Positions 10,437 through 19,499 of a stretch of 64,000 nucleotides of DNA are shown in pieces (position 1 is the stretch's first letter; each line of letters starts with the position of its first letter). The notes under the pieces are model-generated. The model was not told where the DNA came from. It did no database searches and saw only the letters and a program-made list of their open reading frames with translations. The stretch lies in contig JAFKLS010000016.1 in assembly GCA_017304675.1 (NCBI GenBank), forward strand, positions 372,001 through 436,000. Reading direction: 5' to 3'. This DNA is from Sphingobacteriia bacterium (GTDB lineage Bacteria; Bacteroidota; Bacteroidia; Chitinophagales; Chitinophagaceae). Made by a program: the position numbers and the translations under genes.

Positions 10437-10477
10437 GTAAATTATTTTTAAAAAATCTGAAAATAATTCTAAAAAAC

Positions 10478-10534
10478 TTTGTGTATTTAAACACAAGCTG
10501 TTACCTTTGCAACCCCAATCGGAAAATTGGGTTT
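10478..10534 (+). promoter_or_regulatory. Promoter and 5'-terminal hairpin of the S10 operon
   Basis: TTTG at 10478-10481 and TACCTTTG at 10502-10509 are 20 nt apart. The likely transcript start is within the following CAACCCC. Bases 10514-10519 pair with 10526-10531 (CCCAAT/ATTGGG, loop CGGAAA), with two more A-T pairs across a one-base bulge, so the mRNA starts with a hairpin six nt before the rpsJ ATG. A near palindrome (CTTTGTGT...ACACAAG, 10477-10498) covers the -33 element and spacer. Confidence 0.7.
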
Positions 10535-10539
10535 AGACT

Positions 10540-10845
10540 ATGTCTCAGAGAATCAGAATAAAATTACAATCGTACGATCACAACTTGGTAGACAAGTCTG
10601 CCGAGAAAATTGTGAAAACAGTTCGTAGCACAGGTGCAGTAGTTACAGGGCCTATTCCTCTTCCTACAAGAAAAAGAATTTTCACTGTATTACGTTCACC
10701 TCACGTTAATAAAAAGAGTCGTGAACAATTTCAATTATGTACGCATAAGCGTTTATTGGATATATATACTTCTTCATCACGTACGGTAGATGCTTTAAGT
10801 AAATTAGATCTGCCTTCAGGTGTTGAAGTTGAAATTAAAGCGTAA
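10540..10845 (+). CDS. rpsJ: 30S ribosomal protein S10
   Basis: This 101-residue S10 has the typical start [20 protein letters not shown], the [29 protein letters not shown] loop that reaches into the 30S head, and the ending GVEVEIKA. It is first in the S10-spc operon. Outside the ribosome S10 (NusE) also takes part in antitermination complexes with NusB. Confidence 0.97.
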   Translation: MSQRIRIKLQSYDHNLVDKSAEKIVKTVRSTGAVVTGPIPLPTRKRIFTVLRSPHVNKKSREQFQLCTHKRLLDIYTSSSRTVDALSKLDLPSGVEVEIKA

Positions 10846-11122
10846 GCTCACCCGAAAGGGATTAGTTCTTAAAATAAGTATTCATCTCTCAATCACGATA
10901 GCATGATAAGGATCGTGAGAAAAGAGCTCTGATAAAATAAATCACCTGAAATATCAGGTAAACATATAAACAGGCCCTTCGAGGTTTGTTTACTGTCGGT
11001 ACTTCCCCTTCCGTATATAATCCGGAAAACACAGGAAAAGGTCGATGGCAAACAAGGATTGAATGAAGCATATTCATCAGCTTCATGTCCTCAACACCTG
11101 GCGGGGCATAAACCGCAAAAAG
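10846..11122 (+). promoter_or_regulatory. Structured 277-nt leader between rpsJ and rplC
   Basis: This gap is far longer than the other intercistronic gaps of the operon. Visible stems are CCC-GAAA-GGG (10851-10860, GNRA loop), TCACGAT/ATCGTGA (10893-10899 with 10912-10918), ACCTGA/TCAGGT (10944-10949 with 10954-10959, loop AATA), and TTCCG/CGGAA (11009-11013 with 11023-11027). A TTGTTT/AAACAA pairing between about 10986 and 11054 could close the last part. No convincing ORF or consensus promoter is seen. It is a candidate ribosomal-protein autoregulatory RNA. Confidence 0.5.
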
Positions 11123-11740
11123 ATGAAAGGTATAATTGGAAAAAAAATCGGGATGACCAGCATCTTCGAAGCAGATGGCAAGCAAACAGCTTGTACCATT
11201 ATCGAAGCGGGTCCAAATGTTGTAACTCAGATCAAAACCGCTGAAACAGATGGTTATAGTGCAATTCAGTTAGCTTTTGGCGATAAAAAAGAAAAGCATA
11301 CAACAAAGGCTGAATTAAATCACTTCGCAAAGGCAAATACTCCTGCCAAAAAATTCACCAAAGAATTTAGAGATTATTCAATAGAAAAAGCTTTAGGAGA
11401 AACTATCACTGTTGATATTTTCGCTGAAGGCGATAAAGTTGAAGTTGTGGGAACAACCAAGGGTAAAGGTTTTCAGGGTGTAGTTAAACGCCATGGATTC
11501 TCTGGTGTTGGTGAAGCTTCTCACGGTCAACACGATCGTCAAAGAGCTCCGGGTTCAATCGGTAACTCATCCGATGCCAGCCGTGTATTCAAAGGAATGA
11601 GAATGGCCGGCCGCATGGGTGGTGACCGTGTAAAAATGAAAGGCTTGAAAGTTGTAAAAATTTTCCCTGAAAAGAATTACATCTTAGTTAGTGGTTCAGT
11701 TCCTGGCCACAACGGCTCAATCGTTTTAATCCAGAAATAA
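11123..11740 (+). CDS. rplC: 50S ribosomal protein L3
   Basis: This 205-residue L3 starts [20 protein letters not shown] and contains [38 protein letters not shown], the long loop that reaches the peptidyl transferase centre, and [20 protein letters not shown]. The frame is open further upstream to 11063, but the family always begins at the MKG I chose, and the extension lies in the structured leader. Confidence 0.96.
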   Translation: MKGIIGKKIGMTSIFEADGKQTACTIIEAGPNVVTQIKTAETDGYSAIQLAFGDKKEKHTTKAELNHFAKANTPAKKFTKEFRDYSIEKALGETITVDIFAEGDKVEVVGTTKGKGFQGVVKRHGFSGVGEASHGQHDRQRAPGSIGNSSDASRVFKGMRMAGRMGGDRVKMKGLKVVKIFPEKNYILVSGSVPGHNGSIVLIQK

Positions 11741-11760
11741 TCACACTTAATTAGAAAAAG

Positions 11761-12396
11761 ATGCAAGTAGAAGTTTTAAATATAAAAGGTCAGAAAACAG
11801 GCAGAACTGTTGAATTACCGGAAGAAGTGTTTGGTGTAGAGCCTAACGACCATGTAATTTATTTGGCTGTTAAGCAATACTTGGCTGCTCAGCGTCAAGG
11901 TACGCACAAAGTAAAAACACGTGCAGAAGTAAAAGGTGCAAGCCGTAAACTTCACAAACAAAAAGGTACTGGTGGTTCTCGTAAAGGTAATATCCGTAAC
12001 CCTTTATACAAAGGTGGTGGTACTATCTTCGGACCCAAGCCTCATGGTTACGATTTCAAACTGAACCGTAAAGTAAAAGATCTTGCTAAGATCTCTGCTT
12101 TAAGTCATAAAGCTAAAGATGCTGCTATCGTTATTGTGGAAGATATTAACCTTGAAACTCCAAAAACCAAACAGGTTGTAGATGTAATGAAAGGGTTAAA
12201 TGTAGCCGATAAAAAAGCATTGTTGATTTTACCTGAGTATAACGACAATCTTTATTTAAGTACCCGCAATGTACCAAACGTTGCAAGCACTTTATTGGCA
12301 GACATCAATACTTACGATATAGTTAATGCAGATGTTTTAGTGTTAACAGAAAATGCTGCTAAAATTTTTGCAGATAACGAACCGGCACAAGCTTAA
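11761..12396 (+). CDS. rplD: 50S ribosomal protein L4
   Basis: This 211-residue L4 shows KVKTRAEVKGASRKLHKQKGTGGSRKGNIRNPLYKGGGTIFGPKPHGYDFKLNRKVK split over the conserved loop that lines the exit tunnel, followed by the globular Rossmann-like part ending with VLTENAAKIF. In many bacteria L4 represses its own S10 operon; here the structured rpsJ-rplC gap would be the natural place for such control (inference). It follows rplC by 20 nt. Confidence 0.96.
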   Translation: MQVEVLNIKGQKTGRTVELPEEVFGVEPNDHVIYLAVKQYLAAQRQGTHKVKTRAEVKGASRKLHKQKGTGGSRKGNIRNPLYKGGGTIFGPKPHGYDFKLNRKVKDLAKISALSHKAKDAAIVIVEDINLETPKTKQVVDVMKGLNVADKKALLILPEYNDNLYLSTRNVPNVASTLLADINTYDIVNADVLVLTENAAKIFADNEPAQA

Positions 12397-12423
12397 TTTA
12401 AAAAACGTTTCAATTCATAAAAA

Positions 12424-12723
12424 ATGAAACAATCAGAAATATTAATTAAACCTATTTTAACTGAAAAGGCAAACGCTCAACAAGAAAAATTGCGTCGTTA
12501 TGCTTTTAAAGTGAACAAAAAGGCTAACAAGTTAGAGATTAAAAAAGCAGTTGAAAGCTTTTACGGTGTGAATGTGATTAATGTGAACACTTCAGTTGCT
12601 CCCGGAAAAAATAAAACCCGTTATACAAAAGCCGGTTTTATTCAGGGTAAAAAATCTTCTTATAAAAAAGCATTGGTAACAGTTGCTGAAGGTGAAACAA
12701 TTGATTTATACGCAAACATTTAA
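12424..12723 (+). CDS. rplW: 50S ribosomal protein L23
   Basis: This 99-residue L23 has ILIKPILTEKANAQQEKLRRYAFKVNKKANKLEIKKAVE followed by FYGVNVINVNTSVAPGK and a basic C-terminal hairpin. L23 sits at the tunnel exit and is the docking site for trigger factor and SRP. It lies 27 nt after rplD. Confidence 0.96.
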   Translation: MKQSEILIKPILTEKANAQQEKLRRYAFKVNKKANKLEIKKAVESFYGVNVINVNTSVAPGKNKTRYTKAGFIQGKKSSYKKALVTVAEGETIDLYANI

Positions 12724-12766
12724 TTTATAGTTCGCGAAGCTGAAAATTTCGCATAAATAATAAGAG

Positions 12767-13606
12767 ATGGCTTTAAAGAAATACAAACCAATGACAGCAG
12801 GCACCAGATGGAGAATTGGTAATGCCTATGCTGAAATTACTACCAACAAACCCGAAAAAAGCTTGTTGGAGCCAGTTAAAAAAACAGGTGGACGTAATGC
12901 CCAGGGTCGCCGTTCAATGAGATACATTGGTGGTGGTCATAAAAAACACTACCGTGTTATAGATTTTAAGAGAAACAAATATAATGTTGAAGCTAATGTT
13001 GTTTCTATAGAATACGATCCGAACCGTACAGCCTTTATTGCATTATTGCAATATACTGATGGTGATAAAAGATATATTCTGGCCCCTCAGGGTTTACAAG
13101 TAGGAGCAACAGTAGTAAGTGGTGAGAATGCAGCCCCTGAAATTGGTAACTCTCTGCCAATGAAAAATATGCCTTTGGGTACAATGATTCATAACATTGA
13201 AATGCAACCTGGCCAGGGTGGAAAATTAGCCCGCAGTGCAGGTGCATCAGCTCAATTGGCAAACAAAGAAGAGAAATACGCCGTATTGAAAATGCCTTCT
13301 GGTGAGTTGAGAAAAGTTTTAATCAACTGTGCAGCTACCGTAGGTGTTGTTTCAAACAGCGACCATAATTTGGAAACAGCCGGTAAAGCGGGTGTTAACA
13401 GATGGAAAGGTATCAGACCAAGAAACCGTGGTGTTGCGATGAACCCAGTAGATCACCCGATGGGTGGTGGTGAGGGTAGAGCTTCGGGAGGTCACCCACG
13501 TAGCAGAACCGGTAAATATGCAAAAGGTGAAAAAACAAGAACCAAAGGCAAAGGAAGCGATAAATTAATTATCCAGCGCCGCGATGGTAAAAAGTTAACT
13601 AAGTAA
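12767..13606 (+). CDS. rplB: 50S ribosomal protein L2
   Basis: This 279-residue L2 contains [32 protein letters not shown], the SH3-like central part with [29 protein letters not shown], and the conserved C-terminal [36 protein letters not shown] that contacts the peptidyl transferase region. L2 is needed for subunit association. A short hairpin (ATTCCGG...CCGGAA, 13621-13639) lies in the gap to rpsS. Confidence 0.97.
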   Translation: MALKKYKPMTAGTRWRIGNAYAEITTNKPEKSLLEPVKKTGGRNAQGRRSMRYIGGGHKKHYRVIDFKRNKYNVEANVVSIEYDPNRTAFIALLQYTDGDKRYILAPQGLQVGATVVSGENAAPEIGNSLPMKNMPLGTMIHNIEMQPGQGGKLARSAGASAQLANKEEKYAVLKMPSGELRKVLINCAATVGVVSNSDHNLETAGKAGVNRWKGIRPRNRGVAMNPVDHPMGGGEGRASGGHPRSRTGKYAKGEKTRTKGKGSDKLIIQRRDGKKLTK

Positions 13607-13662
13607 TCAATCGTTAAAATATTCCGGGTAAAACCGGAAGAATAAACAACAAAAAATACAAT

Positions 13663-13932
13663 ATGGGTCGTTCGATTAAAAAAGGTCCTTATGTAGACCA
13701 CAATTTGGAAGGTAAGGTTGTAGCGATAAATGATGGGAAAGCAAAGAAGGGTGTTATTAAAACATGGAGCCGTCGCAGCACTATTACCCCGGATTTTGTT
13801 GGCCACACATTTGCGGTACATAATGGAAATAAATTCATTCCTGTTTATGTAACTGAATTTATGGTGGGACATAAATTAGGTGAATTTGCACCAACCAGAA
13901 ACTTTAAAGGACATTCAGGAAGTAAACAATAA
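13663..13932 (+). CDS. rpsS: 30S ribosomal protein S19
   Basis: This 89-residue S19 starts [19 protein letters not shown] and has [46 protein letters not shown] in order, covering the domain that binds S13 and the 16S head. The AT-rich gap to rplV contains an 8-bp inverted repeat TTTGAAAT/ATTTCAAA (13941-13948 with 13961-13968). Confidence 0.97.
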   Translation: MGRSIKKGPYVDHNLEGKVVAINDGKAKKGVIKTWSRRSTITPDFVGHTFAVHNGNKFIPVYVTEFMVGHKLGEFAPTRNFKGHSGSKQ

Positions 13933-13979
13933 AAACTCAATTTGAAATTTCATATTTCAGATTTCAAATTCAAATAAAA

Positions 13980-14324
13980 ATGGAAGCAGTAGCTAAATTA
14001 AATAACTATCCTACAGGGCCACGCAAAATGCGTTTGTTGGCTGATGTGATCAGAGGAATGGAAGTTGAAAAGGCATTGGCTATTTTAGAACACCATCCTC
14101 AACACAATGCAACCCCTTTGGCAAAATTGTTGAAAAGTGCTATCAGTAACTGGGAGCAAAAGAACAATGGTGCCAGTGCAGCAGACAGCAGTCTTGTAGT
14201 AAAAACTGTTTTTGTAGATGGTGGCCGTGTTTTAAAACGTATGCGTCCGGCACCGCAAGGTCGTGGATACAGAGTTAGAAAACGCAGCAATCACGTAACA
14301 TTAATTGTAGATTCTAAAAACTAA
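13980..14324 (+). CDS. rplV: 50S ribosomal protein L22
   Basis: This 114-residue L22 has [24 protein letters not shown], then [38 protein letters not shown], the extended hairpin that lines the exit tunnel next to L4. The hairpin looks wild type, without the deletion seen in some macrolide-resistant mutants. It precedes rpsC by 14 nt. Confidence 0.96.
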   Translation: MEAVAKLNNYPTGPRKMRLLADVIRGMEVEKALAILEHHPQHNATPLAKLLKSAISNWEQKNNGASAADSSLVVKTVFVDGGRVLKRMRPAPQGRGYRVRKRSNHVTLIVDSKN

Positions 14325-14338
14325 TTGAAACCATAAAT

Positions 14339-15118
14339 ATGGGTCAGAAAGCAAATCCAATTGGTAACAGGTTAGGTATCATCCGCGGATGGGAAAGCAA
14401 CTGGTATGGCGGTAAAAAAGATTTTGCCGGCAAGTTGATTGAGGATAATAAAATCCGTACTTACCTGAACGCACGTATTAACAAAGGCGGTATTTCCAAA
14501 ATTGTTATTGAGCGTACTTTAGGCAAGTTGATCGTTACCATTCACACATCTAAGCCAGGTATCATTATCGGTAAAGGCGGTAATGAAGTAGACAGAATTA
14601 AAGAAGAGTTGAAGAAGTTGACCGGTAAGGAAGATGTTCAGATCAACATTCTTGAAATCCGTCGCCCGGAACTGGATGCAAACATCGTAGGCGATACCAT
14701 TGCCAAACAAATTGAAAATCGCATCAACTTTAAAAGAGCTACCAAAATGGCTATTGCCTCAACACTTCGTATGGGTGCTGAAGGTATTAAGGTGAAGTTG
14801 AGCGGTCGTTTAGGCGGTGCTGAAATTGCACGTAGCGAAGAATTTAAACAAGGCCGAGTTCCTTTGCATACTTTCCGTATGGATATTGATTATGCCAATG
14901 TTTTTGCTCAAACAGTTTATGGTAAAATCGGTATTAAAGTATGGATTTGTAAAGGTGAAGTTTTAGGAAAACGCGATCTGAATCCAAACTTTATCAGCGG
15001 CAAGAACGAAGGTGGTGAGAGAGGCGGTGATAGAAGAGATGATCGTCATCACGATCGTGATCGCCGTGGTGGTGGTGGAAGAGACGACCGTCGCGGAGGT
15101 GGTAGAGGAAGAAATTAA
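14339..15118 (+). CDS. rpsC: 30S ribosomal protein S3 with charged Gly/Arg/Asp-rich tail
   Basis: This 259-residue S3 starts [20 protein letters not shown] and contains the KH motif [18 protein letters not shown] and the C-terminal domain with [32 protein letters not shown]3 lies at the mRNA entry and contributes to helicase activity. After about residue 220 it carries a low-complexity tail rich in Gly, Arg, Asp and His with [22 protein letters not shown] repeats; the conserved core normally ends near residue 210-220, so the tail is an extension, probably disordered and RNA-binding. Confidence 0.96.
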   Translation: MGQKANPIGNRLGIIRGWESNWYGGKKDFAGKLIEDNKIRTYLNARINKGGISKIVIERTLGKLIVTIHTSKPGIIIGKGGNEVDRIKEELKKLTGKEDVQINILEIRRPELDANIVGDTIAKQIENRINFKRATKMAIASTLRMGAEGIKVKLSGRLGGAEIARSEEFKQGRVPLHTFRMDIDYANVFAQTVYGKIGIKVWICKGEVLGKRDLNPNFISGKNEGGERGGDRRDDRHHDRDRRGGGGRDDRRGGGRGRN

Positions 15119-15205
15119 TTTGCAACTGTGCAAATGAACAAATATGAAAATGAGAGAATGATAATTTTCGATTTTTCAAATTTTCAAATTTTTCAATAAA
15201 GAAAG

Positions 15206-15625
15206 ATGTTACAACCTAAAAGAAGTAAACATAGAAAACAACAGAAAGGCCGTATACGTGAGGTAGCAAAACGCGGAACTTCAATTGCGTTCGGTTCTTA
15301 TGCTTTAAAAGCTGTTGAGCCAATCTGGTTAACCAACAGGCAAATTGAAGCTGCCCGTCAGGCAATGACACGTGCTATGAAACGTGAAGGTAATGTTTGG
15401 ATTCGTGTATTTCCTGATAAAATCATTACCCGCAAGCCATTAGAGGTGAGGATGGGTAAAGGTAAAGGTAACCCTGAATTTTGGGCTGCTGTGGTAGAAC
15501 CAGGTCGTATCATTTTTGAGTGCGACGGTGTAACTGAGCAAACAGCAAAAGAAGCTATGGAATTGGCTGCTCAAAAATTACCTATCAAAACCAAGTTCAT
15601 TATCAGAAGAGACTTGCAGGCATAA
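15206..15625 (+). CDS. rplP: 50S ribosomal protein L16
   Basis: This 139-residue L16 has the family start [16 protein letters not shown], then [28 protein letters not shown] and [36 protein letters not shown], which contact A-site tRNA. The 87-nt gap upstream after rpsC is AT-rich with TTTTCAAATTTTTC-like repeats and holds no gene. Confidence 0.96.
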   Translation: MLQPKRSKHRKQQKGRIREVAKRGTSIAFGSYALKAVEPIWLTNRQIEAARQAMTRAMKREGNVWIRVFPDKIITRKPLEVRMGKGKGNPEFWAAVVEPGRIIFECDGVTEQTAKEAMELAAQKLPIKTKFIIRRDLQA

Positions 15626-15643
15626 TTATAAAAAAGAATTGCA

Positions 15644-15856
15644 ATGGCTAACAAAAAATTTGAATTTAACAAAAATCTGAAGGATTTGAACGAGAACGAC
15701 TTAAATGCCCGTATCTCCGAAGATTCCCTTCGTTTAAAAAAGCTGGAATTCGCTCATGCGATTTCTCCTTTGGAAAATCCCATGACCATTCGTGGCCTGA
15801 GAAGAGATATAGCCCGTTTAAAAACGGAATTACAAAAAAGAAAGTTGGCTAAATAA
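15644..15856 (+). CDS. rpmC: 50S ribosomal protein L29
   Basis: This 70-residue two-helix protein has the L29 pattern (LNENDLNARISEDSLRLKKLEFAHAISPLENPMTIRGLRRDIARLKTEL, read in two parts). It binds 23S rRNA at the tunnel exit next to L23. It sits between rplP and rpsQ in the standard order with 18-nt gaps. Confidence 0.94.
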   Translation: MANKKFEFNKNLKDLNENDLNARISEDSLRLKKLEFAHAISPLENPMTIRGLRRDIARLKTELQKRKLAK

Positions 15857-15874
15857 CCAAATAAAAAGCAAACA

Positions 15875-16132
15875 ATGGCTGAAAGAAATTTGCGTAAAAC
15901 AAGGATTGGTGTTGTTACCAGCGATAAAATGGCTAAAACCATTACCGTAGCTGTAGAAAGAAAAGTAAAACACCCTATTTATGGTAAGTTCGTTAAGAAA
16001 ACTACCAAATTCCATGCCCATGACGAGAAAGACGAATGCGGCATTGGAGATATCGTTAAAATCATGGAAACTCGTCCACTCAGCAAAACAAAACGCTGGA
16101 GACTTGTTGAAGTAGTTGAAAAAGCGAAATAG
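15875..16132 (+). CDS. rpsQ: 30S ribosomal protein S17
   Basis: This 85-residue S17 has the OB-fold pattern [75 protein letters not shown], read in pieces. It is an early 16S-binding protein. It follows rpmC by 18 nt. Confidence 0.95.
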   Translation: MAERNLRKTRIGVVTSDKMAKTITVAVERKVKHPIYGKFVKKTTKFHAHDEKDECGIGDIVKIMETRPLSKTKRWRLVEVVEKAK

Positions 16133-16190
16133 TATATCCCGCTGTTTTTACAAACGAAAATAAGTTCAAAGAACTGAAAAATTAATTAAG

Positions 16191-16559
16191 ATGATTCAGC
16201 AAGAAAGCAGATTAAACGTAGCTGATAACAGTGGTGCTAAAGAAGTGCTTTGTATTAAAGTACTTGGCAACTCTGGTCAGGATTACGCTAAAATCGGAGA
16301 TAAAATAGTAGTAACTGTAAAAGATGCCATCCCTGCCGGTGGTATTAAAAAAGGTACAGTATCTAAAGCGGTTATTGTTCGTACAACAAACAAATTGCGT
16401 AGAAAAGACGGATCATACATTCGTTTCGATGACAATGCTGTTGTATTGTTGAACAATGCTGATGAGCCAAGAGGTACACGTATTTTCGGGCCGGTTGCCA
16501 GGGAATTACGTGATAAAGGATATATGAAAATCATTTCATTAGCACCGGAAGTGCTATAA
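16191..16559 (+). CDS. rplN: 50S ribosomal protein L14
   Basis: This 122-residue L14 begins [26 protein letters not shown] and contains the signature [29 protein letters not shown] and [13 protein letters not shown]. It takes part in inter-subunit bridges and binds the silencing factor RsfS. The 89-nt gap to rplX holds a 7-nt-periodic AGC-rich tract (see findings). Confidence 0.96.
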   Translation: MIQQESRLNVADNSGAKEVLCIKVLGNSGQDYAKIGDKIVVTVKDAIPAGGIKKGTVSKAVIVRTTNKLRRKDGSYIRFDDNAVVLLNNADEPRGTRIFGPVARELRDKGYMKIISLAPEVL

Positions 16560-16648
16560 GCTGAAAGCCAAAAGCCGAAGGCGGAAATCAGAAAATAAAT
16601 TTACAGCTAAGCGTTTAGCGCTTAGCGTTAAGCTTTAAGCAAAATAAA

Positions 16649-16987
16649 ATGAGTAACAGATTCAAACCCAAATTCAACATCAAAAAAGGCGATAGCGTTG
16701 TTGTTATTGCAGGTGATGACAAAGATTTAAAAAAGCCGCGCAAAGTGCTTGAAGTGATTGTTGATAAAGGTCGTGTTATTGTTGAAGGTGTAAACATTGT
16801 AACGAAACATACTAAACCTTCTGCTCAAAACACTAAAGGCGGTATTGTTAAAGTTGAGGCTCCTATTAACATTTCTAACGTTATGCTATGGGATGCAAAA
16901 GCAGGCGCACCAACTAAAATAAAACGTACACGCGAAAACGGAAAATTAATCCGCATTTCAAAGAAAAGCGGCGAAGCAATTAAATAA
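16649..16987 (+). CDS. rplX: 50S ribosomal protein L24
   Basis: This 112-residue KOW-domain protein has NIKKGDSVVVIAGDDKDLKKPRKVLEVI, VEGVNIVTKHTKPSAQNTKGGIVKVEAPINISNVMLWD and a basic end. It starts 50S assembly by binding the 23S 5' domain. A small stem TGTTCC/GGAACA (16996-17001 with 17010-17015) lies in the gap to rplE. Confidence 0.95.
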   Translation: MSNRFKPKFNIKKGDSVVVIAGDDKDLKKPRKVLEVIVDKGRVIVEGVNIVTKHTKPSAQNTKGGIVKVEAPINISNVMLWDAKAGAPTKIKRTRENGKLIRISKKSGEAIK

Positions 16988-17030
16988 TAAACGTTTGTTC
17001 CGTTGGAATGGAACATAAATGTATACAACT

Positions 17031-17600
17031 ATGAGTGCAACAAAATACAGCCCACGTTTAGCAGACAAGTACAAAAAAGATGTAGTACCTGCTTTAATGA
17101 AAAAGTTTGCTTACGACACAATCATGCAAACTCCCAAATTAGAAAAAATTTGCATCAACAGAGGTGTGAATGGTGCGGTGAACGATAAAAAATTGATTGA
17201 TGTAGCAATTGGTGAATTAGAGCAGATCACCGGTCAGAAAGCAGTGCCTACTTACAGCAAAAAAGATATCTCAAACTTTAAATTGCGTAAAGGAATGCCT
17301 ATTGGCGCCAAAGTTACTTTACGTGGTGAGAAAATGTATGAATTTTTAGACAGGCTGGTAAGTGTGGCTTTACCACGTGTACGTGATTTTAAAGGTATTA
17401 GCGATAAAGCATTTGATGGCCGTGGTAATTATACATTGGGTGTTACAGAACAGATCATCTTCCCTGAGATTGATATTGATAAAGTGAACAAGATTACAGG
17501 TATGGATATCACTTTCGTAACAACTGCAAACACAAACGAAGAAGCATACGAATTGTTAAAAGAATTAGGTATGCCGTTCAAAAACATTAAAAAAGATTAA
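17031..17600 (+). CDS. rplE: 50S ribosomal protein L5
   Basis: This L5 of 189 residues from the chosen ATG reads [18 protein letters not shown], then [12 protein letters not shown], the [19 protein letters not shown] loop, [39 protein letters not shown] and the C-terminal helix. L5 binds 5S rRNA and P-site tRNA. An ATG four codons upstream (17019) is also possible; the one at 17031 fits the usual family start better. Confidence 0.94.
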   Translation: MSATKYSPRLADKYKKDVVPALMKKFAYDTIMQTPKLEKICINRGVNGAVNDKKLIDVAIGELEQITGQKAVPTYSKKDISNFKLRKGMPIGAKVTLRGEKMYEFLDRLVSVALPRVRDFKGISDKAFDGRGNYTLGVTEQIIFPEIDIDKVNKITGMDITFVTTANTNEEAYELLKELGMPFKNIKKD

Positions 17601-17610
17601 TTAATAAAAT

Positions 17611-17880
17611 ATGGCAAAAAAATCAATAGTTGCCCGTCAGGCTAAACGTGAAGCACTTGTTGCAAAATTTGCTGAAAAAAGAACAGCATTAAAAGCAGCA
17701 GGAGATTATGCAGCGTTAGACAAATTGCCTAAGAGCGCTTCACCTGTACGTTTAAAAAACCGTTGCCAGCTTACCGGCCGTCCTAAAGGATATATGAGAT
17801 ACTTCGGTATTTCTCGTGTTACCTTCCGCGATATGGCTTTAAACGGAAAAATCCCGGGAGTAAAGAAAGCAAGCTGGTAA
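17611..17880 (+). CDS. rpsN: 30S ribosomal protein S14 (zinc-free type)
   Basis: This 89-residue S14 has [61 protein letters not shown] and ends ASW. It lacks the paired CxxC motifs of the short zinc form, so it is the C-minus long type. It starts 10 nt after rplE. Confidence 0.95.
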   Translation: MAKKSIVARQAKREALVAKFAEKRTALKAAGDYAALDKLPKSASPVRLKNRCQLTGRPKGYMRYFGISRVTFRDMALNGKIPGVKKASW

Positions 17881-17955
17881 TTTTTAACTATAACTTCCCG
17901 ATTTTAGCGGGATGCATAGAAACAATATTAAGAACAGAAATTAATTTAAATAAAC

Positions 17956-18354
17956 ATGGTAACTGATCCTATTGCAGATTTTTTAACAAGGATTCGTAAT
18001 GCTCAGATGGCTGGTCACAGACTGGTAGAAATTCCAGCTTCTAACCTTAAAAAAAGAATCACTGAGATATTGTACGAACAAGGTTACATTTTGAAATACA
18101 AATTTGAAGACGATAACAAGCAAGGTGTTATAAAAATTGCATTGAAATATGATGCAGCTTCTAAACAACCGGCTATTCGTTCTTTAGAAAGGGTTAGCCG
18201 CCCGGGTTTACGTCAGTACGCAAAGCCTGCTGAAGTAAAAAGAGTAATTAATGGCTTAGGTATTGCTATTTTAAGTACTTCTAAAGGAGTGCTTACAGAT
18301 AAACAAGCCAAAGCGCAAAATGTTGGTGGAGAAGTACTTTGCTACGTTTATTAG
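17956..18354 (+). CDS. rpsH: 30S ribosomal protein S8
   Basis: This 132-residue S8 starts MVTDPIADFLTRIRNAQMAGH and ends with LGIAILSTSKGVLTDKQAKAQNVGGEVLCYVY, the conserved C-terminal RNA-binding surface. In E. coli S8 represses the spc operon. The gap before it holds a small CCCG/CGGG hairpin (17897-17911); the 144-nt gap after it holds no obvious gene. Confidence 0.95.
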   Translation: MVTDPIADFLTRIRNAQMAGHRLVEIPASNLKKRITEILYEQGYILKYKFEDDNKQGVIKIALKYDAASKQPAIRSLERVSRPGLRQYAKPAEVKRVINGLGIAILSTSKGVLTDKQAKAQNVGGEVLCYVY

Positions 18355-18498
18355 TATTACACTAACCAACGATTTGAAAATGAGGCAATGGTTTTCAAAT
18401 TCATATAAGTTGATTGATAATTTAAGTTCTCTATACGGAACTGAACACAATACAAACTACATAGCCAATTATCTAAACAAAAAAGTTAAACTAAAATT

Positions 18499-19053
18499 AT
18501 GTCTCGTATAGGTAAAAAACCAATTAGCATTCCTAAAGGTGTAACCATCACTGTTGGAAGTGATAATGTGGTTACAGTTAAAGGCCCTAAAGGCGAATTG
18601 AATCAGGCCATAGACCGTGATATTATTGTTGAAGTGAAAGGGGAAGAAGTAATCGTTGGCCGCCCTACAGATCAAATCCGTCACCGTGCTATGCATGGTT
18701 TGTACAGAGCTTTGATTGCAAACTTGGTTAAAGGTGTAACGGAAGGATATAAAAAAGATTTAGAATTGGTGGGTGTTGGTTTTAAAGCTGCAAACACCGG
18801 TAATATTTTAGATCTGGCTTTAGGTTATTCTCACAACATTATTTTTGAAATACCTAAAGAATTAAAAGTTGCCACAGCAACCGAAAAAGGCCAGAATCCT
18901 AAGATCATGTTGGAAGGTATCGATAAGCAATTGTTAGGTCAGGTAGCTGCTAAATTAAGAAGCTTGCGTAAACCTGAACCATACAAAGGAAAAGGTGTGA
19001 AATACTCAGGTGAGGTATTAAGAAGAAAGGCAGGTAAAGCGGCTGGTAAATAA
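18499..19053 (+). CDS. rplF: 50S ribosomal protein L6
   Basis: This 184-residue L6 has MSRIGKKPISIPKGVTITV, TVKGPKGELNQAI, RALIANLVKGVTEGYKKDLELVGVGFKA, YSHNIIFEIPKEL and the C-terminal RKPEPYKGKGVKYSGEVLRRKAGK that contacts the sarcin-ricin region. It lies downstream of a 144-nt gap after rpsH. Confidence 0.95.
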   Translation: MSRIGKKPISIPKGVTITVGSDNVVTVKGPKGELNQAIDRDIIVEVKGEEVIVGRPTDQIRHRAMHGLYRALIANLVKGVTEGYKKDLELVGVGFKAANTGNILDLALGYSHNIIFEIPKELKVATATEKGQNPKIMLEGIDKQLLGQVAAKLRSLRKPEPYKGKGVKYSGEVLRRKAGKAAGK

Positions 19054-19063
19054 TTAAGAACAT

Positions 19064-19088
19064 AAACCTCCGGCAGCATCGGAGGTTT
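19064..19088 (+). other. Intercistronic hairpin between rplF and rplR
   Basis: A 9-bp perfect stem AAACCTCCG/CGGAGGTTT (19064-19072 with 19080-19088, loop GCAGCAT) ends 15 nt before the rplR start. There is no T tract, so it is more likely an mRNA processing or stability element than a terminator. Confidence 0.5.
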
Positions 19089-19102
19089 GCAAATAAAAAA
19101 TT

Positions 19103-19456
19103 ATGGCAACTAAACTAGAACAAAGACAAAAAATCAGATACCGCATTCGCAAGAAAGTGGTAGGTACTTCTACAAAACCACGTTTGGCTGTGTTTAGAAG
19201 TAATGCCGAAATCTATGCTCAATTGATTGATGATAATTCTGGAGTTACATTAGCTGCAGCATCTTCAAAAGATAAAGAAATTGCAGCACAAAAAGTAACT
19301 AAAGTTGAAAAATCTAAATTGGTTGGTAATGCAGTTGCTAAAAAAGCAGTGGCATTAGGTTTATCAGCTGTTGTATTCGATCGTGGTGGTAACTTATATC
19401 ACGGCCGTGTAAAAGCAGTCGCAGACGGAGCAAGAGAAGGCGGCTTGCAATTCTAA
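19103..19456 (+). CDS. rplR: 50S ribosomal protein L18
   Basis: This 117-residue L18 has [38 protein letters not shown], then [45 protein letters not shown], which binds 5S rRNA together with L5. It follows a hairpin-containing gap after rplF. Confidence 0.95.
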   Translation: MATKLEQRQKIRYRIRKKVVGTSTKPRLAVFRSNAEIYAQLIDDNSGVTLAAASSKDKEIAAQKVTKVEKSKLVGNAVAKKAVALGLSAVVFDRGGNLYHGRVKAVADGAREGGLQF

Positions 19457-19499
19457 TAAACAGCATAACAACATTTAAGAATCGAAATTCATAATACAA

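Noticed and set aside
11063..11122. 20-residue extension of L3
   Set aside because: It lies in the structured leader and no L3 has such an extension.
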